DNA from: Nioella halotolerans
GTDB lineage: Bacteria; Pseudomonadota; Alphaproteobacteria; Rhodobacterales; Rhodobacteraceae
DNA length: 37,788 bases
NCBI GenBank assembly: GCA_003428585.1
Contig: QVQC01000057.1
Coordinates: forward strand, 1-37,788
Direction: 5' to 3'
The position numbers were made by a program, and so were the translations under genes. Positions within the stretch are counted from its first letter, which is position 1; every line of letters starts with the position of its first letter. A model generated the notes under the pieces. That model had not been told where the DNA came from. It saw nothing but the letters and a program-made list of their open reading frames with translations, and searched no databases. This document shows positions 24,168 to 34,215 of this stretch, in pieces.

Positions 24168-25652
24168 ATGACCCATATCCTCGCCATCGACCAGGGAACC
24201 ACCTCCAGCCGCGCGATCGTGTTCGACGGCGACCTGCGGGTCGCTGCCACCGCGCAGGAGGAATTCCCGCAGCATTTCCCGCGCTCTGGCTGGGTCGAGC
24301 ATGACCCGTCGGACCTGTGGTCGACCACCGCCTCCACCTGCCGCGCCGCGGTCGAGAAGGCGGGGCTCGGCTCCTCCGATATCGTTGCCATCGGCATCAC
24401 CAACCAACGCGAGACCACGCTTGTCTGGGACGGGAAAACCGGCGCGCCGATCCATAACGCCATCGTCTGGCAGGACCGGCGCACCGCCGATTTCTGCGCC
24501 GACCTGCGCGAGGCCGGCCACGGCGACATGATCACCGCGCGCACCGGCCTGCTGGTCGATCCCTATTTCTCGGCCACCAAGCTGAAATGGATCCTCGATC
24601 ATGTCGAGGGGGCCCGCGCCCGCGCCCGCCGGGGCGAGTTGCTGTTCGGGACCGTCGACACCTACCTGATCTGGAAGCTGACCGGGGGCAAGTCGCATGT
24701 GACCGATGCGACGAATGCCGCGCGCACCATGCTTTACGACATCCACAAGGGCCGCTGGAGCCGCACGATCTGCGATCTTCTGGACATCCCCGTGGAGATG
24801 CTGCCGGAGGTCAAGGATTGCGAAGCCGATTTCGGAACCACGCGGTCCGATCTCTTCGGTCGGGAAATCCCGATCCTCGGGGTGGCGGGCGATCAGCAGG
24901 CGGCCACGGTCGGACAGGCCTGTTTCGAGCCGGGGATGGTGAAGGCGACCTATGGCACAGGCTGTTTCGCGCTGCTCAATACCGGTGCCACCCCGGTGGC
25001 GTCGCACAACAAGATGCTGACCACCATCGCCTACCAGCTGGACGGCACGCCGACCTATGCACTTGAAGGCTCCATTTTCGTGGCGGGGGCCGTGGTGCAA
25101 TGGCTGCGCGACGGGCTGAAGATCATCCGGCACGCGAAAGAGACGCAACCGCTGGCATACTCCGCCGATGGCGAACAGGACCTTATCCTCGTGCCCGCCT
25201 TCGTGGGGCTTGGCGCGCCGTACTGGAAACCGGACTGCCGGGGCGCGATCTTCGGGCTGACGCGCGGCTCCGGCCCGGCGGAGTTCGCACGCGCCGCGCT
25301 GCAAAGCGTCGGCTACCAGACCCGCGACCTGCTGGAGGCGATGCAGGCCGACATGGGCCGGACGGGCGAGGCGGTGCTGCGCGTCGATGGCGGGATGAGC
25401 GCCTCGGATTTCGCGATGCAGTTCCTCTCCGACATCATCGGTGCCTCGGTCGACCGTCCGAAGGTGCTGGAAACCACCGCCATGGGGGCTGCGTGGCTGG
25501 CCGGGCAGCGGGCGGGGATCTACCCCGGCCAGGCCGAGTTCGCCGCCAACTGGGCGCTGGAGCGCCGGTTCGAGCCGGCGATGCCGGACGAGACCCGCAG
25601 CGCGAAATACGCGAGGTGGAAACGCGCCGTCGCGGCGACGATTTCGGTCTGA
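24168..25652 (+). CDS. glpK: Glycerol kinase
   Basis: A 494-residue FGGY-family kinase that phosphorylates glycerol with ATP to give the substrate of GlpD. '[16 protein letters not shown]' forms the first phosphate-binding loop, '[13 protein letters not shown]' and '[11 protein letters not shown]' bind glycerol, and '[15 protein letters not shown]' and '[16 protein letters not shown]' follow in the second domain. Length equals the usual 490-500 residues. ATG 24168 is chosen because homologues begin M-x-x-I-L-A-I-D-Q-G; the open frame extends 27 codons upstream without support. It lies in line with glpD and converges on dabA, separated by 36 bases with a short CTCCG/CGGAG hairpin. It may be subject to the usual allosteric control, which is not visible from sequence. 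Confidence 0.97.
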   Translation: MTHILAIDQGTTSSRAIVFDGDLRVAATAQEEFPQHFPRSGWVEHDPSDLWSTTASTCRAAVEKAGLGSSDIVAIGITNQRETTLVWDGKTGAPIHNAIVWQDRRTADFCADLREAGHGDMITARTGLLVDPYFSATKLKWILDHVEGARARARRGELLFGTVDTYLIWKLTGGKSHVTDATNAARTMLYDIHKGRWSRTICDLLDIPVEMLPEVKDCEADFGTTRSDLFGREIPILGVAGDQQAATVGQACFEPGMVKATYGTGCFALLNTGATPVASHNKMLTTIAYQLDGTPTYALEGSIFVAGAVVQWLRDGLKIIRHAKETQPLAYSADGEQDLILVPAFVGLGAPYWKPDCRGAIFGLTRGSGPAEFARAALQSVGYQTRDLLEAMQADMGRTGEAVLRVDGGMSASDFAMQFLSDIIGASVDRPKVLETTAMGAAWLAGQRAGIYPGQAEFAANWALERRFEPAMPDETRSAKYARWKRAVAATISV

Positions 25653-25688
25653 GCGCTCCGAGGCGACGGGCCCTGCGGAGTGGCGGGC

Positions 25689-28079
25689 TCATGCCGCCGC
25701 ACCCACCTTCGGATCATCGGACCACGCCAGACCGGGCTTGTAGCGGGACGCGATCCGGCCCCCGTCAAGCGTGAACAGGTGCAGCCAGCCATTGTCAAAG
25801 AGCGCCTGCAAATCGGGGTAACGCCGCAGGATATCGGTGATCGCCTCTTGCGGGGCCTCGATCATGACCGACAGCCGCAAGGGCTCATGCGCAAGGTCCT
25901 GCCCGTCATGCACCGCCTGCCACGGCAGGCCGGGGCGCAGGCGCCCGCCGTTGCCCTGGACCACGCCGATTCCGCCGACCACGTTGTGGATCAGCTTATT
26001 GCCGCCGCCGAACATATCGGGCGCAACCGATGACCCGTAATATTGCAGGCTGATCCAGCTGGCCACCACGACCGGCGCGGTCAGGATCAGTTCCAGCGTG
26101 GCAAAGCCGTCATCCGATTGCCAGTCATAGTTGTGCAGGAAGGCCCGCCCGGACAGGTTGGCAGAAACCGTCACCGTCCGCGGCGCGGCGATGAAGGCGG
26201 AACACCCCGCCAGCCCCCATTCCGGGCGCAGCTCGGCCCAGTTGCGGGCGCGGGCGGCAAGCGTCCGGGGCGTCGCACCGGGCAGACGCGTCGCCCGTTC
26301 CGCGCGCGCCTGCATCGCGGCCTGCGCCAGCCACTTGCGGATGCGGTCAAGCTCGGCGGCGCGGCCCCCGGTCAGGTCAGCGGGCAGGTCTTCGGGGTAA
26401 AGCGTGATTTCGTCGGTTGTGGTATCATGCAGCCCGGCCAGAAAGACGGTGTCTTCCGGCACCGCGATGTCATGCGCCTGCAGGCCCCTGCGCGTTTCGG
26501 GGTCGTTCAACAAAGACGCTAACAGACGCGCCGACACCTCGCCGGTATAGCCGCCGCAGGCGCCGCACTGATAAGCGCTGTCATGCGGATTGTTGGTGGT
26601 CTGCGCCCCGTGGCCCAGCAGAAGAACAATCCGCCCGAAACCGTCCGAGAGGCTCATTGACCTCAGCACCGTGGCCGCGGTTTCGGCCTTCGCGGCCGCG
26701 GTCAGGGGTTCGGCAAACCGCGGCATCGGTGCGACCCCGCCCCCTGCCTTGCCAAGGCCAAGCGCGTCGCGGACCAGCTTGACCCCGTAGGCCGGGCCCG
26801 CCGCCTCGACGAATGCAAACGAAGAGACCGCCGCCTGCCGAAACCGGCCCCAGGCGCGCGCCGCGCGCGCCTTGACGCGGGTTGCCTGTTCGGCCACCGC
26901 CTCGGCGTGGCTTGTCGACTCCAAGGCTGGCGCCAGCAACACGGGTAGGTGCGCTTCCGACAGGTCCGACCCGTGCGCCCTGTGCGACACGGGCAATCCG
27001 AAGAATCCCGCGAAGCCGATGGTGGCGATGGCGCTGTCCTGCGCCTCCAGCGCGCGGCGGACCACCTCGGACCGGACATCAATGCAGAAGGCGGCCTGCA
27101 AGGCCGGGCGCGAGGGTGCCGGAACCGCCCCGGTCAGGGCGGTGGCAAGCTGGCGCTGGTGGGCGCGTTCCGCCGCCTCTTGCAGAATGGCATCGACAAC
27201 TTCGTCCGGGCTCGGCTCGACCGGTGCTTCGTGGGCTTTGACAATGTCCTGCCATGCCGGCGCGACCTGCGGCGCGTGGGCAAGAAGCGCCTCTTCCCAC
27301 ACAAGGCGGATCGCCAGCAGGTCGGCCAGCGTCCTGTCGGTGCCGCCGGCAAGCTCCGCCTGCCAAAGCAGCCACCGCGCGTGTTGCGCCCACCCGCCAA
27401 GATCCATGAGCAACCGGTGAAAGACGGTTTCGGCCGCCGCCTCCGTCAGACCGAGCGCATCCGCCGCGCGCACCACGGCCCTCTCGGGTGTGTCCGGGGC
27501 CGACAGCACGTGGTTGCAAAACCCTCCCACCCCGGCGATCTCGGGGGTCACGTCGCGTGCGGCCCAGGCCCGCCACGCGGCATAGGCGTCGCGTCCCGGC
27601 ACCGGCGACCAGAGGGCCTGCCCCCGGTCGAAATGCCCGGCGGCCCAAAGACCGGTTGTCTTCTCGATAACCAGTGGCCAATCCGTCCCGGTTGCCGCGG
27701 CGGCCAATTGCGCCACGCTCGGCAAGGCCTGTGGCGCGCTGCGGGGCTTGGCCATCTTGTCTTTCAGCCGTGCCAGATCCCGCGGCTTTTTCGGCGAGGG
27801 ATGCGCGATCAGGGCGAGGGCGAGATCGTCATCATTGAGCCGGCCCCTTTCGACCATGGCCGCATAGCCGGACCGCGGCCGCGTCAGGCAGGCACCACCG
27901 ACGCGCGCGAGCCTTGCGGAGGCGACGGCAAGGTCTTCGCCACTTTGGCCAAGGAACGGGTTGACCGCGACCGTGGCATCCAACGGAAAGGCCGGGGGAA
28001 TGGCCCTGAGGGCGGTTTCCGCTGCATCCAGCAGGCCGGCGATGCGCGCGGGCGCGACGGGGTCGTTTTTCATGAACAT
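25689..28079 (-). CDS. dabA: DabA, inorganic-carbon uptake subunit (DUF2309/UPF0753)
   Basis: A 796-residue protein of the DUF2309 family. With DabB it forms a DAB complex, proposed to hydrate CO2 vectorially to bicarbonate using ion or proton flow. It carries a beta-carbonic-anhydrase-like zinc site: C332 and D334 ('FCIDVRSE'), H490 ('LLLGHGAQT') and C505 ('YQCGACGG'). The 15-residue step from H490 to C505 is the same as in the characterised Halothiobacillus protein, as I recall C351, D353, H524 and C539. '[18 protein letters not shown]' is the family signature. All four ligands are present, so it should be active. It follows dabB by 54 bases on the same strand, and a LysR gene is divergent from dabB. 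Confidence 0.93.
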   Translation of the reverse strand: MFMKNDPVAPARIAGLLDAAETALRAIPPAFPLDATVAVNPFLGQSGEDLAVASARLARVGGACLTRPRSGYAAMVERGRLNDDDLALALIAHPSPKKPRDLARLKDKMAKPRSAPQALPSVAQLAAAATGTDWPLVIEKTTGLWAAGHFDRGQALWSPVPGRDAYAAWRAWAARDVTPEIAGVGGFCNHVLSAPDTPERAVVRAADALGLTEAAAETVFHRLLMDLGGWAQHARWLLWQAELAGGTDRTLADLLAIRLVWEEALLAHAPQVAPAWQDIVKAHEAPVEPSPDEVVDAILQEAAERAHQRQLATALTGAVPAPSRPALQAAFCIDVRSEVVRRALEAQDSAIATIGFAGFFGLPVSHRAHGSDLSEAHLPVLLAPALESTSHAEAVAEQATRVKARAARAWGRFRQAAVSSFAFVEAAGPAYGVKLVRDALGLGKAGGGVAPMPRFAEPLTAAAKAETAATVLRSMSLSDGFGRIVLLLGHGAQTTNNPHDSAYQCGACGGYTGEVSARLLASLLNDPETRRGLQAHDIAVPEDTVFLAGLHDTTTDEITLYPEDLPADLTGGRAAELDRIRKWLAQAAMQARAERATRLPGATPRTLAARARNWAELRPEWGLAGCSAFIAAPRTVTVSANLSGRAFLHNYDWQSDDGFATLELILTAPVVVASWISLQYYGSSVAPDMFGGGNKLIHNVVGGIGVVQGNGGRLRPGLPWQAVHDGQDLAHEPLRLSVMIEAPQEAITDILRRYPDLQALFDNGWLHLFTLDGGRIASRYKPGLAWSDDPKVGAAA

Positions 28080-28133
28080 CCGGAATTTCCTTGTCTTTGC
28101 GTATCGTGTGTTCGGCGTTTCGGGCTTCTGGCG

Positions 28134-29702
28134 TTAGCCGCGATCGGCGACCCGGAATCCGCCGATCACGCGGTCAAGCAACGCGTTCAGGTAAAGCCCG
28201 TTGGCAAGATGCACGCGCAGGCCGGCCGTCGCGGGATGATGTGCCCAAAGCGGGAACAACGCCTGTGCAAAGGCCACGAGCCCGAAGGACAGGACCGCAA
28301 GCACGATCAGCGCCCATTCCAGCGGTCCGGAGGCCGGGGTCGCGGGAAGGAACGGCGCCCAGATCGCCTGTGCCAGTTGTTGGAACCCGAAATAGGCCGC
28401 CGCCGCGCCCAGCGAGGCAAGCGCGGTGCGCCGTGTCAGCGCCGCGGGCGCGGCATCGGCCAGCCCCTGTGCCACGAGATAGGCCACCCCGAAGATCAGC
28501 ATCGTGCCCAAGGCCAGCGTCTGCGGCGATTTCGGCCCGCCGATCAGGGTGAAGACCGTGGCGATACCGGCGTAAAGGACAAGCGCCAGCGCGAAGGATT
28601 GCAAGACCGCGCCAAGCCGGGGAACGGCCACCGGCCCGGGCCGGCGCAGCCCCGCCACGGCCTGAACCGCGCCGCCGGACGACAGGAAGGCATGGGCCTT
28701 GTACATTGAATGCGCCACGATATGCAGCAGAGCCAGCGCCCATAGGCCAAGCCCGCATTGCAGCAACATGAACCCCATCTGCGCGACCGTCGACCATGCC
28801 AGCGCGGTCTTGATCGCGCTTTGCGTCAGCATGACCACCGCCCCGAACAGCGCGGTCAGCCCGCCGATCATGACAAGCGCCGCCATCGCGCCCGCGCTGT
28901 CCTGCACCAGGAAGGAGGTTCGGATCAGCAGCACGCCGCCGGCATTGATGATCCCGGCATGCAGCAATGCCGAGACCGGCGTCGGCGCCTCCATGACCTC
29001 TGTCAGCCAGCCATGCAGCGGGAAGGCCGCGGTCTTCAGCCCCGCCGCAAGCACCAGAAGCGCCAGGGCGGCGTGCCCGGAACCGGACAGGCCAGCCGCG
29101 GGCCCGATCAGGGCGAGCTCCGCGAAGCGGCCCGTTCCATGCTCAAGGATCAACAGAACGCCCGCCACGATCAGCACCGCATCGCCCGCGTGCCAGACAA
29201 GTTGGAACTTGGTCGCGGCACGTCGGGCCGCCGGACGATCGGGGTAGAAAAGCAGCAGGTGGCGCAGGCCGATCCCGACGCCTATGAACGCCAGAACCAG
29301 CACCGGAAGGCTGCCCGCCAGCATGAGCAATTGCACCGCCGCCAGCGTGCCCAGCATCAGCGCGTGAAACTGGCCCTCGCGCGGCTCGCCATCCAGATAG
29401 CTTCGTGAATAGCGCATCACGACCCAGCCGATGAACGCCACCAGCAGCGCCATCGTGGCGCTGATCGCATCGAGGCGGAGGACAAGCGCCAGCGGCCCGT
29501 GAAACGCAGCGATCTCGGCCGGGCCGCTGCGAACAAGCTGCACCATCCCGGCAAGGGCAACGGCAAGCGTCATCAGCGCCGCCGCCTCGGGCAACCAGCC
29601 GACGAACCGGGGACGTGCCCCCGGACGGCAAGCCATCAACAGGCAGGCCAGCAGGAGGATGGACGGGGCGAACAAACTGAAACCGGATGGAAGAAAGAAC
29701 AT
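28134..29702 (-). CDS. dabB: DabB, NADH:quinone oxidoreductase subunit 5-like membrane protein
   Basis: A 522-residue inner-membrane protein of the complex I antiporter (NuoL/MrpA) superfamily with about 13-14 hydrophobic helices. Family features are 'GLKTAAFPLHGWLTEVMEAPTPVSALLHAG' (long quote shortened: key residues K, H, W and E-A-P-T-P-V-S-A-L-L-H-A) and a later 'HIVAHSMYKAHAFLSSGG', the antiporter Lys-His-Lys path. The protein lacks the long C-terminal amphipathic helix of NuoL, as expected for DabB. AGGAGC lies seven bases before ATG 29702; upstream codons overlap the LysR promoter region. Its pairing with a DUF2309 gene marks a DAB operon. The complex would couple proton or sodium influx to CO2 hydration, raising cytosolic bicarbonate for anaplerotic or biosynthetic carboxylases. 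Confidence 0.92.
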   Translation of the reverse strand: MFFLPSGFSLFAPSILLLACLLMACRPGARPRFVGWLPEAAALMTLAVALAGMVQLVRSGPAEIAAFHGPLALVLRLDAISATMALLVAFIGWVVMRYSRSYLDGEPREGQFHALMLGTLAAVQLLMLAGSLPVLVLAFIGVGIGLRHLLLFYPDRPAARRAATKFQLVWHAGDAVLIVAGVLLILEHGTGRFAELALIGPAAGLSGSGHAALALLVLAAGLKTAAFPLHGWLTEVMEAPTPVSALLHAGIINAGGVLLIRTSFLVQDSAGAMAALVMIGGLTALFGAVVMLTQSAIKTALAWSTVAQMGFMLLQCGLGLWALALLHIVAHSMYKAHAFLSSGGAVQAVAGLRRPGPVAVPRLGAVLQSFALALVLYAGIATVFTLIGGPKSPQTLALGTMLIFGVAYLVAQGLADAAPAALTRRTALASLGAAAAYFGFQQLAQAIWAPFLPATPASGPLEWALIVLAVLSFGLVAFAQALFPLWAHHPATAGLRVHLANGLYLNALLDRVIGGFRVADRG

Positions 29703-29803
29703 GCGAAAGCTCCTGCTCTTGGGGCATTTCGCGTCGTAGTACCGCCCCTCGGGATTCAAGAAAATTACATATACTATCCGGATTTATTCTATATATTGGA
29801 ACG
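29703..29803. promoter_or_regulatory. AT-rich divergent control region between dabB and the LysR gene
   Basis: About half of this 101-base stretch (29755-29800) is strongly AT-rich in an otherwise GC-rich window. It includes ATCCGGAT (29776-29783), an 8-bp palindrome flanked by ATATA/TATAT, as expected of a LysR-type binding site and overlapping promoters. No exact T-N11-A site could be singled out. Confidence 0.5.
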
Positions 29804-30724
29804 ATGGCGATCCTGAACCTGCATCACCTGCGGCTCTTCCGGGCAGTCGCACGCGACGGCACCCTGACCGGGGCCGCCCGGCTTCTGAACCTGTCGCAAT
29901 CCGCGCTTTCGACGCAGATCCGGACGTTGGAGGCCACGCTTGGCCATGACCTTTTCGAACGTCGGGGGCGCGGGCTTGTCTTGACGGAGGCTGGGCGGAT
30001 CGCGCTTGACCATGCCGAGGCGATCTTTCGCACCGCCGAGGACCTGACCGCCACCCTGCAACAGCGCGGCACGGCGCGCCGGGTTCTGCGCGTCGGCGCG
30101 CTTGCCACCCTGTCGCGCAATTTCCAGATGCGGTTCCTTGCGCCCCTGATCGGTCGCGCAGACGTCGAGCTTGTCCTGCGCTCCGGCGCGCAGCCTGACC
30201 TTCTGCGCGCGTTGGAGGCGCTGTCGCTGGATGTCGTGCTGACCAACCTCGTCCCGGCCCGCGATGCCGCCAGCCCCTACCTCGTGAACGCGCTGTCCGA
30301 ACAGCCGGTCAGCCTCGTGGGGCCGCCTGCCCTGTCCGGTCGGCCGCTTGCCGACCTGCTGGCCAATGAACCGCTGATCGTGCCAACGCCCGAGGCTGCC
30401 CTGCGCGCCTCTTTCGATGCCTTGGTGGGGCAGCTTGGCGTCGTGCCCCGGCTGGCGGCGGAGGCCGACGACATGGCCATGCTGCGCCTGCTGGCGCGGG
30501 GCGGGGCGGGGTTGGCCGTCATCCCGCCGGTCGTGGTTCAGGACGAACTGGCCGCCGGCACGCTGGCAGAGCTTGCACGGCTTGACGGCATGTCGGAACG
30601 GTTCTTCGCCGTCACCTTACAACGCCGGTTTCCCAACCCGCTTGTCGCCGAGGTGCTGGGCGCCTTTGTCGGGGACAGCGACCCCGAAAGAGGCTCGCAG
30701 ACGGCCGGCCAAGCGCCTATCTAG
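29804..30724 (+). CDS. LysR-family transcriptional regulator (NhaR-like)
   Basis: A 306-residue LysR regulator. The N-terminal winged helix opens 'LNLHHLRLFRAVARDGTLTGAARLLNLSQSA', with the recognition helix 'LSQSALSTQIRTLEATLG', and 'LFERRGRGLVLTEAGRIALDHA' as the linker. The effector domain follows from about residue 90. The first half is closest in style to NhaR, a regulator that responds to sodium or pH. It is divergent from dabB across 101 bases, the usual arrangement for a LysR protein controlling its neighbour, so it probably regulates dabBA in response to carbon or ion status. ATG 29804 lacks a strong ribosome-binding site; the open frame extends 39 codons upstream without support. 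An M3 peptidase gene starts 21 bases after it. Confidence 0.88.
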   Translation: MAILNLHHLRLFRAVARDGTLTGAARLLNLSQSALSTQIRTLEATLGHDLFERRGRGLVLTEAGRIALDHAEAIFRTAEDLTATLQQRGTARRVLRVGALATLSRNFQMRFLAPLIGRADVELVLRSGAQPDLLRALEALSLDVVLTNLVPARDAASPYLVNALSEQPVSLVGPPALSGRPLADLLANEPLIVPTPEAALRASFDALVGQLGVVPRLAAEADDMAMLRLLARGGAGLAVIPPVVVQDELAAGTLAELARLDGMSERFFAVTLQRRFPNPLVAEVLGAFVGDSDPERGSQTAGQAPI

Positions 30725-30745
30725 GACGCAACCAAGGAGAGACGC

Positions 30746-32773
30746 ATGACCAACCCCCTGCTTGCCGACTGGGACACGCCCTTCGCCCTGCCCCCGTTCG
30801 ACGTGATCACCGACGACCACTTCGCCCCGGCACTGGAGACGGCGCTGGAGGAAGGCCGCGCGGCGGTGAATGCCATTGCCGACAATCCCGAACCGCCTAG
30901 TTTCGCGAACACGATCGAGGCGTTGGAACGCGCCGACACTCTGCTCGACCGGGTGGCGGGGGTATTCTTCAACCTTGCTGGGGCCGACGCCAACCCGGCG
31001 CGCGAGGCGTTGCAGCGCGAGATGGCGCCGAAACTGTCGGCCTATTCGTCGGAGATCACCAACAATCGCGCGCTTTGGCAACGGATCGACAGGCTGTGGC
31101 AGACCCGCAACAGCCTTGGCCTGACGGTGGAACAGGAGCGGGTGCTCTACCTGACGCATCGCAGCTTCATCCGCGCGGGCGCCGCGCTTGACGGCGCGCA
31201 GAGGAAGCGGCTGACCGAGGTGAAATCGCGCCTCGCGGTGCTGGGCACGCAGTTCATGCAGAACCTTCTGGCCGATGAACGCGGCTGGTGCATGGAACTG
31301 GCCGAGGAGGATCTGGACGGCCTGCCCGGTTTCGTCGTCGACGCCGCCCGCGCGGCCGGGGCGGAAAAAGGGGTGGACGGTCCGGTGGTGACACTCTCGC
31401 GCTCGCTGATCGTGCCGTTCCTGCAGTTCTGCCCCCGCCGCGACCTGCGCGAGACGGCGCAAAAGGCATGGACCGCGCGCGGCGCCAATGGCGGCGAGAC
31501 CGACAACCGGGAAATCGCCGCCGAGGTGCTACGCCTGCGCGAAGAACGGGCGACGTTGCTGGGCTATGAAAACTTCGCCGCCTTCAAGCTGGAAACCGAG
31601 ATGGCGGGAACGCCGGACAAGGTGCGCGCGTTGCTGATGGATGTCTGGGAACCCGCCCGCGCACAAGCCGAACGGGATGGCGAGGTCCTGACGCGGATGA
31701 TGCAGGCCGACGGCGTGAACGATGCACTGGAACCGTGGGATTGGCGCTATTACGCGCAAAAGCGGCGCGCGGCGGAGCACGAGCTCGACGAGGCGGAGCT
31801 GAAGCCGTATTTCCAGCTCGAAAACATGATTGCGGCGGCCTTCGATTGCGCGCACCGGTTGTTCGGGCTGGAATTCCGGGCCCTGGATGTGCCGCTTTAC
31901 CACGGGGATGTCCGCGCGTGGGAGGTCACGCGCGACGGGAGGCATATGGGCGTTTTCCTCGGCGATTATTTCGCGCGCGGATCGAAGCGGTCTGGCGCGT
32001 GGTGTTCGGCCATGCGCGCGCAATCGAACCTGGATGGCGAGGTGCGGCCCATCGTGGTCAACGTGTGCAATTTCGCCAAGCCGGCGGAGGGTGCACCTGC
32101 GCTGCTGTCCTACGACGATGCGCGCACGCTTTTTCACGAATTCGGCCACGCGCTGCACCAGTTGCTGTCGGACGTGACCCATGGCTCGATTTCCGGCACC
32201 TCGGTGGCGCGCGATTTCGTGGAATTGCCCAGCCAGCTTTATGAACATTGGCTGGACCAGCCGGAGGTTCTGCAAAAGCACGCCCGCCATGCGGAAACCG
32301 GGGAGGCGATGCCGCACGACCTGATGGATCGTCTTCTGGCGGCGCAGACTTACGACATGGGGTTCCAGACGGTGGAATACGTGGCCTCCGCCATGGTGGA
32401 CCTTGATTTCCACGACGGCCCGGCACCCGCCGACCCGATGGCCACGCAGGCGGACACGCTGGACCGGCTGGAGATGCCGCGCGCGATCGTCATGCGCCAC
32501 GCGACGCCGCATTTCGCGCATGTGTTCGCGGGGGACGGCTATTCGTCCGGCTATTACAGCTACATGTGGTCGGAGGTCATGGATGCCGACGCGTTCGAAG
32601 CGTTCGAGGAGGCGGGCGATGCGTTCGACCCGGAGATGGCAGCAAGGTTGGAACACCACATCCTTTCGGCCGGCGGCAGCGCCGAGGCGGAGGCGCTTTA
32701 CACCGCCTTCCGGGGCCGTATGCCGGGGGTCGCGGCGCTGCTGAAGGGCCGGGGGTTGGACAGCGCGGCCTGA
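30746..32773 (+). CDS. M3 family metallopeptidase (peptidyl-dipeptidase/oligopeptidase type)
   Basis: A 675-residue cytosolic zinc peptidase of family M3, related to Dcp and oligopeptidase A. The zinc site is H464, E465 and H468 in 'LFHEFGHALH'. The second zinc-side Glu lies downstream in 'DFVELPSQLYEHW'. 'YSSGYYSYMWSEVMDADAFEAF' near the C-terminus carries the conserved substrate-binding tyrosines. Length is family-normal. It has no signal peptide and so breaks down short peptides in the cytoplasm. AAGGAGAG precedes ATG 30746. Co-transcription with the LysR gene is possible (21 bases apart), though no functional link is evident. It converges on lldD with a 60-base gap that holds GC-rich hairpins. 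Confidence 0.94.
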   Translation: MTNPLLADWDTPFALPPFDVITDDHFAPALETALEEGRAAVNAIADNPEPPSFANTIEALERADTLLDRVAGVFFNLAGADANPAREALQREMAPKLSAYSSEITNNRALWQRIDRLWQTRNSLGLTVEQERVLYLTHRSFIRAGAALDGAQRKRLTEVKSRLAVLGTQFMQNLLADERGWCMELAEEDLDGLPGFVVDAARAAGAEKGVDGPVVTLSRSLIVPFLQFCPRRDLRETAQKAWTARGANGGETDNREIAAEVLRLREERATLLGYENFAAFKLETEMAGTPDKVRALLMDVWEPARAQAERDGEVLTRMMQADGVNDALEPWDWRYYAQKRRAAEHELDEAELKPYFQLENMIAAAFDCAHRLFGLEFRALDVPLYHGDVRAWEVTRDGRHMGVFLGDYFARGSKRSGAWCSAMRAQSNLDGEVRPIVVNVCNFAKPAEGAPALLSYDDARTLFHEFGHALHQLLSDVTHGSISGTSVARDFVELPSQLYEHWLDQPEVLQKHARHAETGEAMPHDLMDRLLAAQTYDMGFQTVEYVASAMVDLDFHDGPAPADPMATQADTLDRLEMPRAIVMRHATPHFAHVFAGDGYSSGYYSYMWSEVMDADAFEAFEEAGDAFDPEMAARLEHHILSAGGSAEAEALYTAFRGRMPGVAALLKGRGLDSAA

Positions 32774-32833
32774 GGGGCCGCCCTTCGCTGTCGCTCATCG
32801 CAAGGGGGGCGCCAGCGGCGCAGCAACGGGCGT

Positions 32834-33997
32834 TTACTGCCAGTCGCCGGAAAAGTCCTTGGGAACAAGAATGTTCTGCCGCCCCAGATCGGTCAGCAGA
32901 CGTTCGCCGCACAGCGCCATGTTGGTGTCCAGTTCCTTGTGGATCACTTCCAGCGCGCGTGTCACCCCCTCTTCGCCCATGGCGCCGAGCCCGTAGACGA
33001 AGGAGCGCCCGATATACGTGCCCTTGGCGCCCATGGCGATGGCCTTCAGCACGTCCTGGCCCGACCGGATACCGCCATCAAGATGCACTTCCACCCGGTC
33101 GCCGACGGCGTCGAGGATCGGCTGCAACATGCGGATCGAGCTCAGCGCGCCATCGATCTGGCGGCCACCATGGTTCGAAACGATGATCGCATCGGCGCCC
33201 AGATCGGCCGCCTTCACCGCGTCCTCGGGGTCGAGGATGCCCTTCAGGATCACCTTGCCGCCCCACATGTCCATCAGCTGCTTCACCCTGTCCCAGTCAA
33301 GGGCATGGTCGAATTTCTCCGCCGTCCAAGCCGTCAGCGAGGCGGGGTCGGTGATGCCGTCCACATGGCCGATCACGTTGCCGAAGCTGCGCCGCTTGGT
33401 GCCAAGCATTCCCAGCCCCCAGCGCCACTTTGTCGCAAGATTGACCATGTTGGCCAGCGTCGGCTTGGGCGGGGCGGAAAGACCGTTCTTGATGTCCTTG
33501 TGGCGCTGGCCCAGCATTTGCAGGTCCAGCGTGATGACAAGCGCCGAGCAGCCCGCGTCCCGCGCCCGGTTGATCAGGCGCTTCATGTAGTCGTCGTCGG
33601 TCAACGTATAGACTTGAAACCAAAAGGGTTTCGACGTGTGTTCGGCCACGTCCTCGATGGAGCAGATCGACAGGGTCGAGAGGGTGAAGGGCACGCCGAA
33701 TTTTTCGGCGGCGCGGGCGGCCTTGATCTCGCCATCGGCGCATTGCATCCCGGTCATGCCCACCGGGGCCAGCGCGACAGGCATGGAGACATCCTGACCG
33801 ACCATCCGGGTCGCGGTGCTGCGGTCGGTCATGTCCACCGCCACCCGCTGGCGCAGGCGGATCTTGCTGAAATCGCTCACGTTTTCGCGGAAGGTCTGCT
33901 CCGTCCAACTGCCGGATTCGGCATAGTCGTAGAACATTTTCGGCGTACGCCGCCGGTAGATCCGCTTCAGATCCTCGATATTGGTAATGACTGGCAT
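32834..33997 (-). CDS. lldD: FMN-dependent alpha-hydroxy-acid (L-lactate) dehydrogenase
   Basis: A 387-residue flavoenzyme of the LldD/glycolate oxidase family, which oxidises L-lactate to pyruvate and delivers electrons to quinone. The active-site base is H276 in 'VSNHGGRQIDGA', with R279 three residues on. FMN loops 'LAPVGMTGMQ' at the N-terminus and 'HLDGGIRSGQDV' and 'GAKGTYIGRSF' later are intact. The Tyr in 'FQVYTLTDDDY' fits the substrate site. Glycolate or mandelate as substrate is possible, so the symbol is provisional. A GGGGAGGG ribosome-binding site precedes ATG 33997. A candidate promoter and operator lie 20-60 bases upstream. The next upstream gene is trpA, unrelated. Confidence 0.9.
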   Translation of the reverse strand: MPVITNIEDLKRIYRRRTPKMFYDYAESGSWTEQTFRENVSDFSKIRLRQRVAVDMTDRSTATRMVGQDVSMPVALAPVGMTGMQCADGEIKAARAAEKFGVPFTLSTLSICSIEDVAEHTSKPFWFQVYTLTDDDYMKRLINRARDAGCSALVITLDLQMLGQRHKDIKNGLSAPPKPTLANMVNLATKWRWGLGMLGTKRRSFGNVIGHVDGITDPASLTAWTAEKFDHALDWDRVKQLMDMWGGKVILKGILDPEDAVKAADLGADAIIVSNHGGRQIDGALSSIRMLQPILDAVGDRVEVHLDGGIRSGQDVLKAIAMGAKGTYIGRSFVYGLGAMGEEGVTRALEVIHKELDTNMALCGERLLTDLGRQNILVPKDFSGDWQ

Positions 33998-34014
33998 TCC
34001 AACCCTCCCCCTAC

Positions 34015-34053
34015 TGGTTATAAATTCTTACCAATGTGTCGACACCCATGCAA
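34015..34053 (-). promoter_or_regulatory. Candidate lldD promoter with overlapping palindromic operators
   Basis: On the minus strand TTGCAT (34053-34048) and TAAGAA (34030-34025) are 17 bases apart. TGGTTA-N7-TTACCA (34015-34033) covers the -10, and a perfect 10-bp palindrome GTGTCGACAC (34036-34045) lies in the spacer. TGGT/ACCA half-sites recall GntR-family regulators such as LldR. No regulator gene is adjacent. Confidence 0.45.
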
Positions 34054-34093
34054 TGTTCAATGAGTCGCGGCCAGTTTCGGGCCGTTGCCCCGC

Positions 34094-34131
34094 GTGCACC
34101 CCGTGTACACCCCCTGTACACCCTGCGTGCA
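34094..34131 (-). repeat. Four-unit 11-bp repeat array (copy 2, inverted)
   Basis: GTGCA, GTACA, GTACA and GTGCA start at 34094, 34105, 34116 and 34127, exactly 11 bases apart. Read on the minus strand it gives CTGCACGCAG first, as in copy 1, with GGCGAAAC about 30 bases before. It lies about 85 bases after trpA in the direction of trpA transcription and upstream of the lldD promoter. Confidence 0.6.
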
Positions 34132-34215
34132 GACGCGGTCCGCCCCGCGCGGTGTTTCGCCGGACCACGCAGGTCGGTCGCCACGCGGTCGAAACAGGGG
34201 CCTTTGCAGCCGGGG

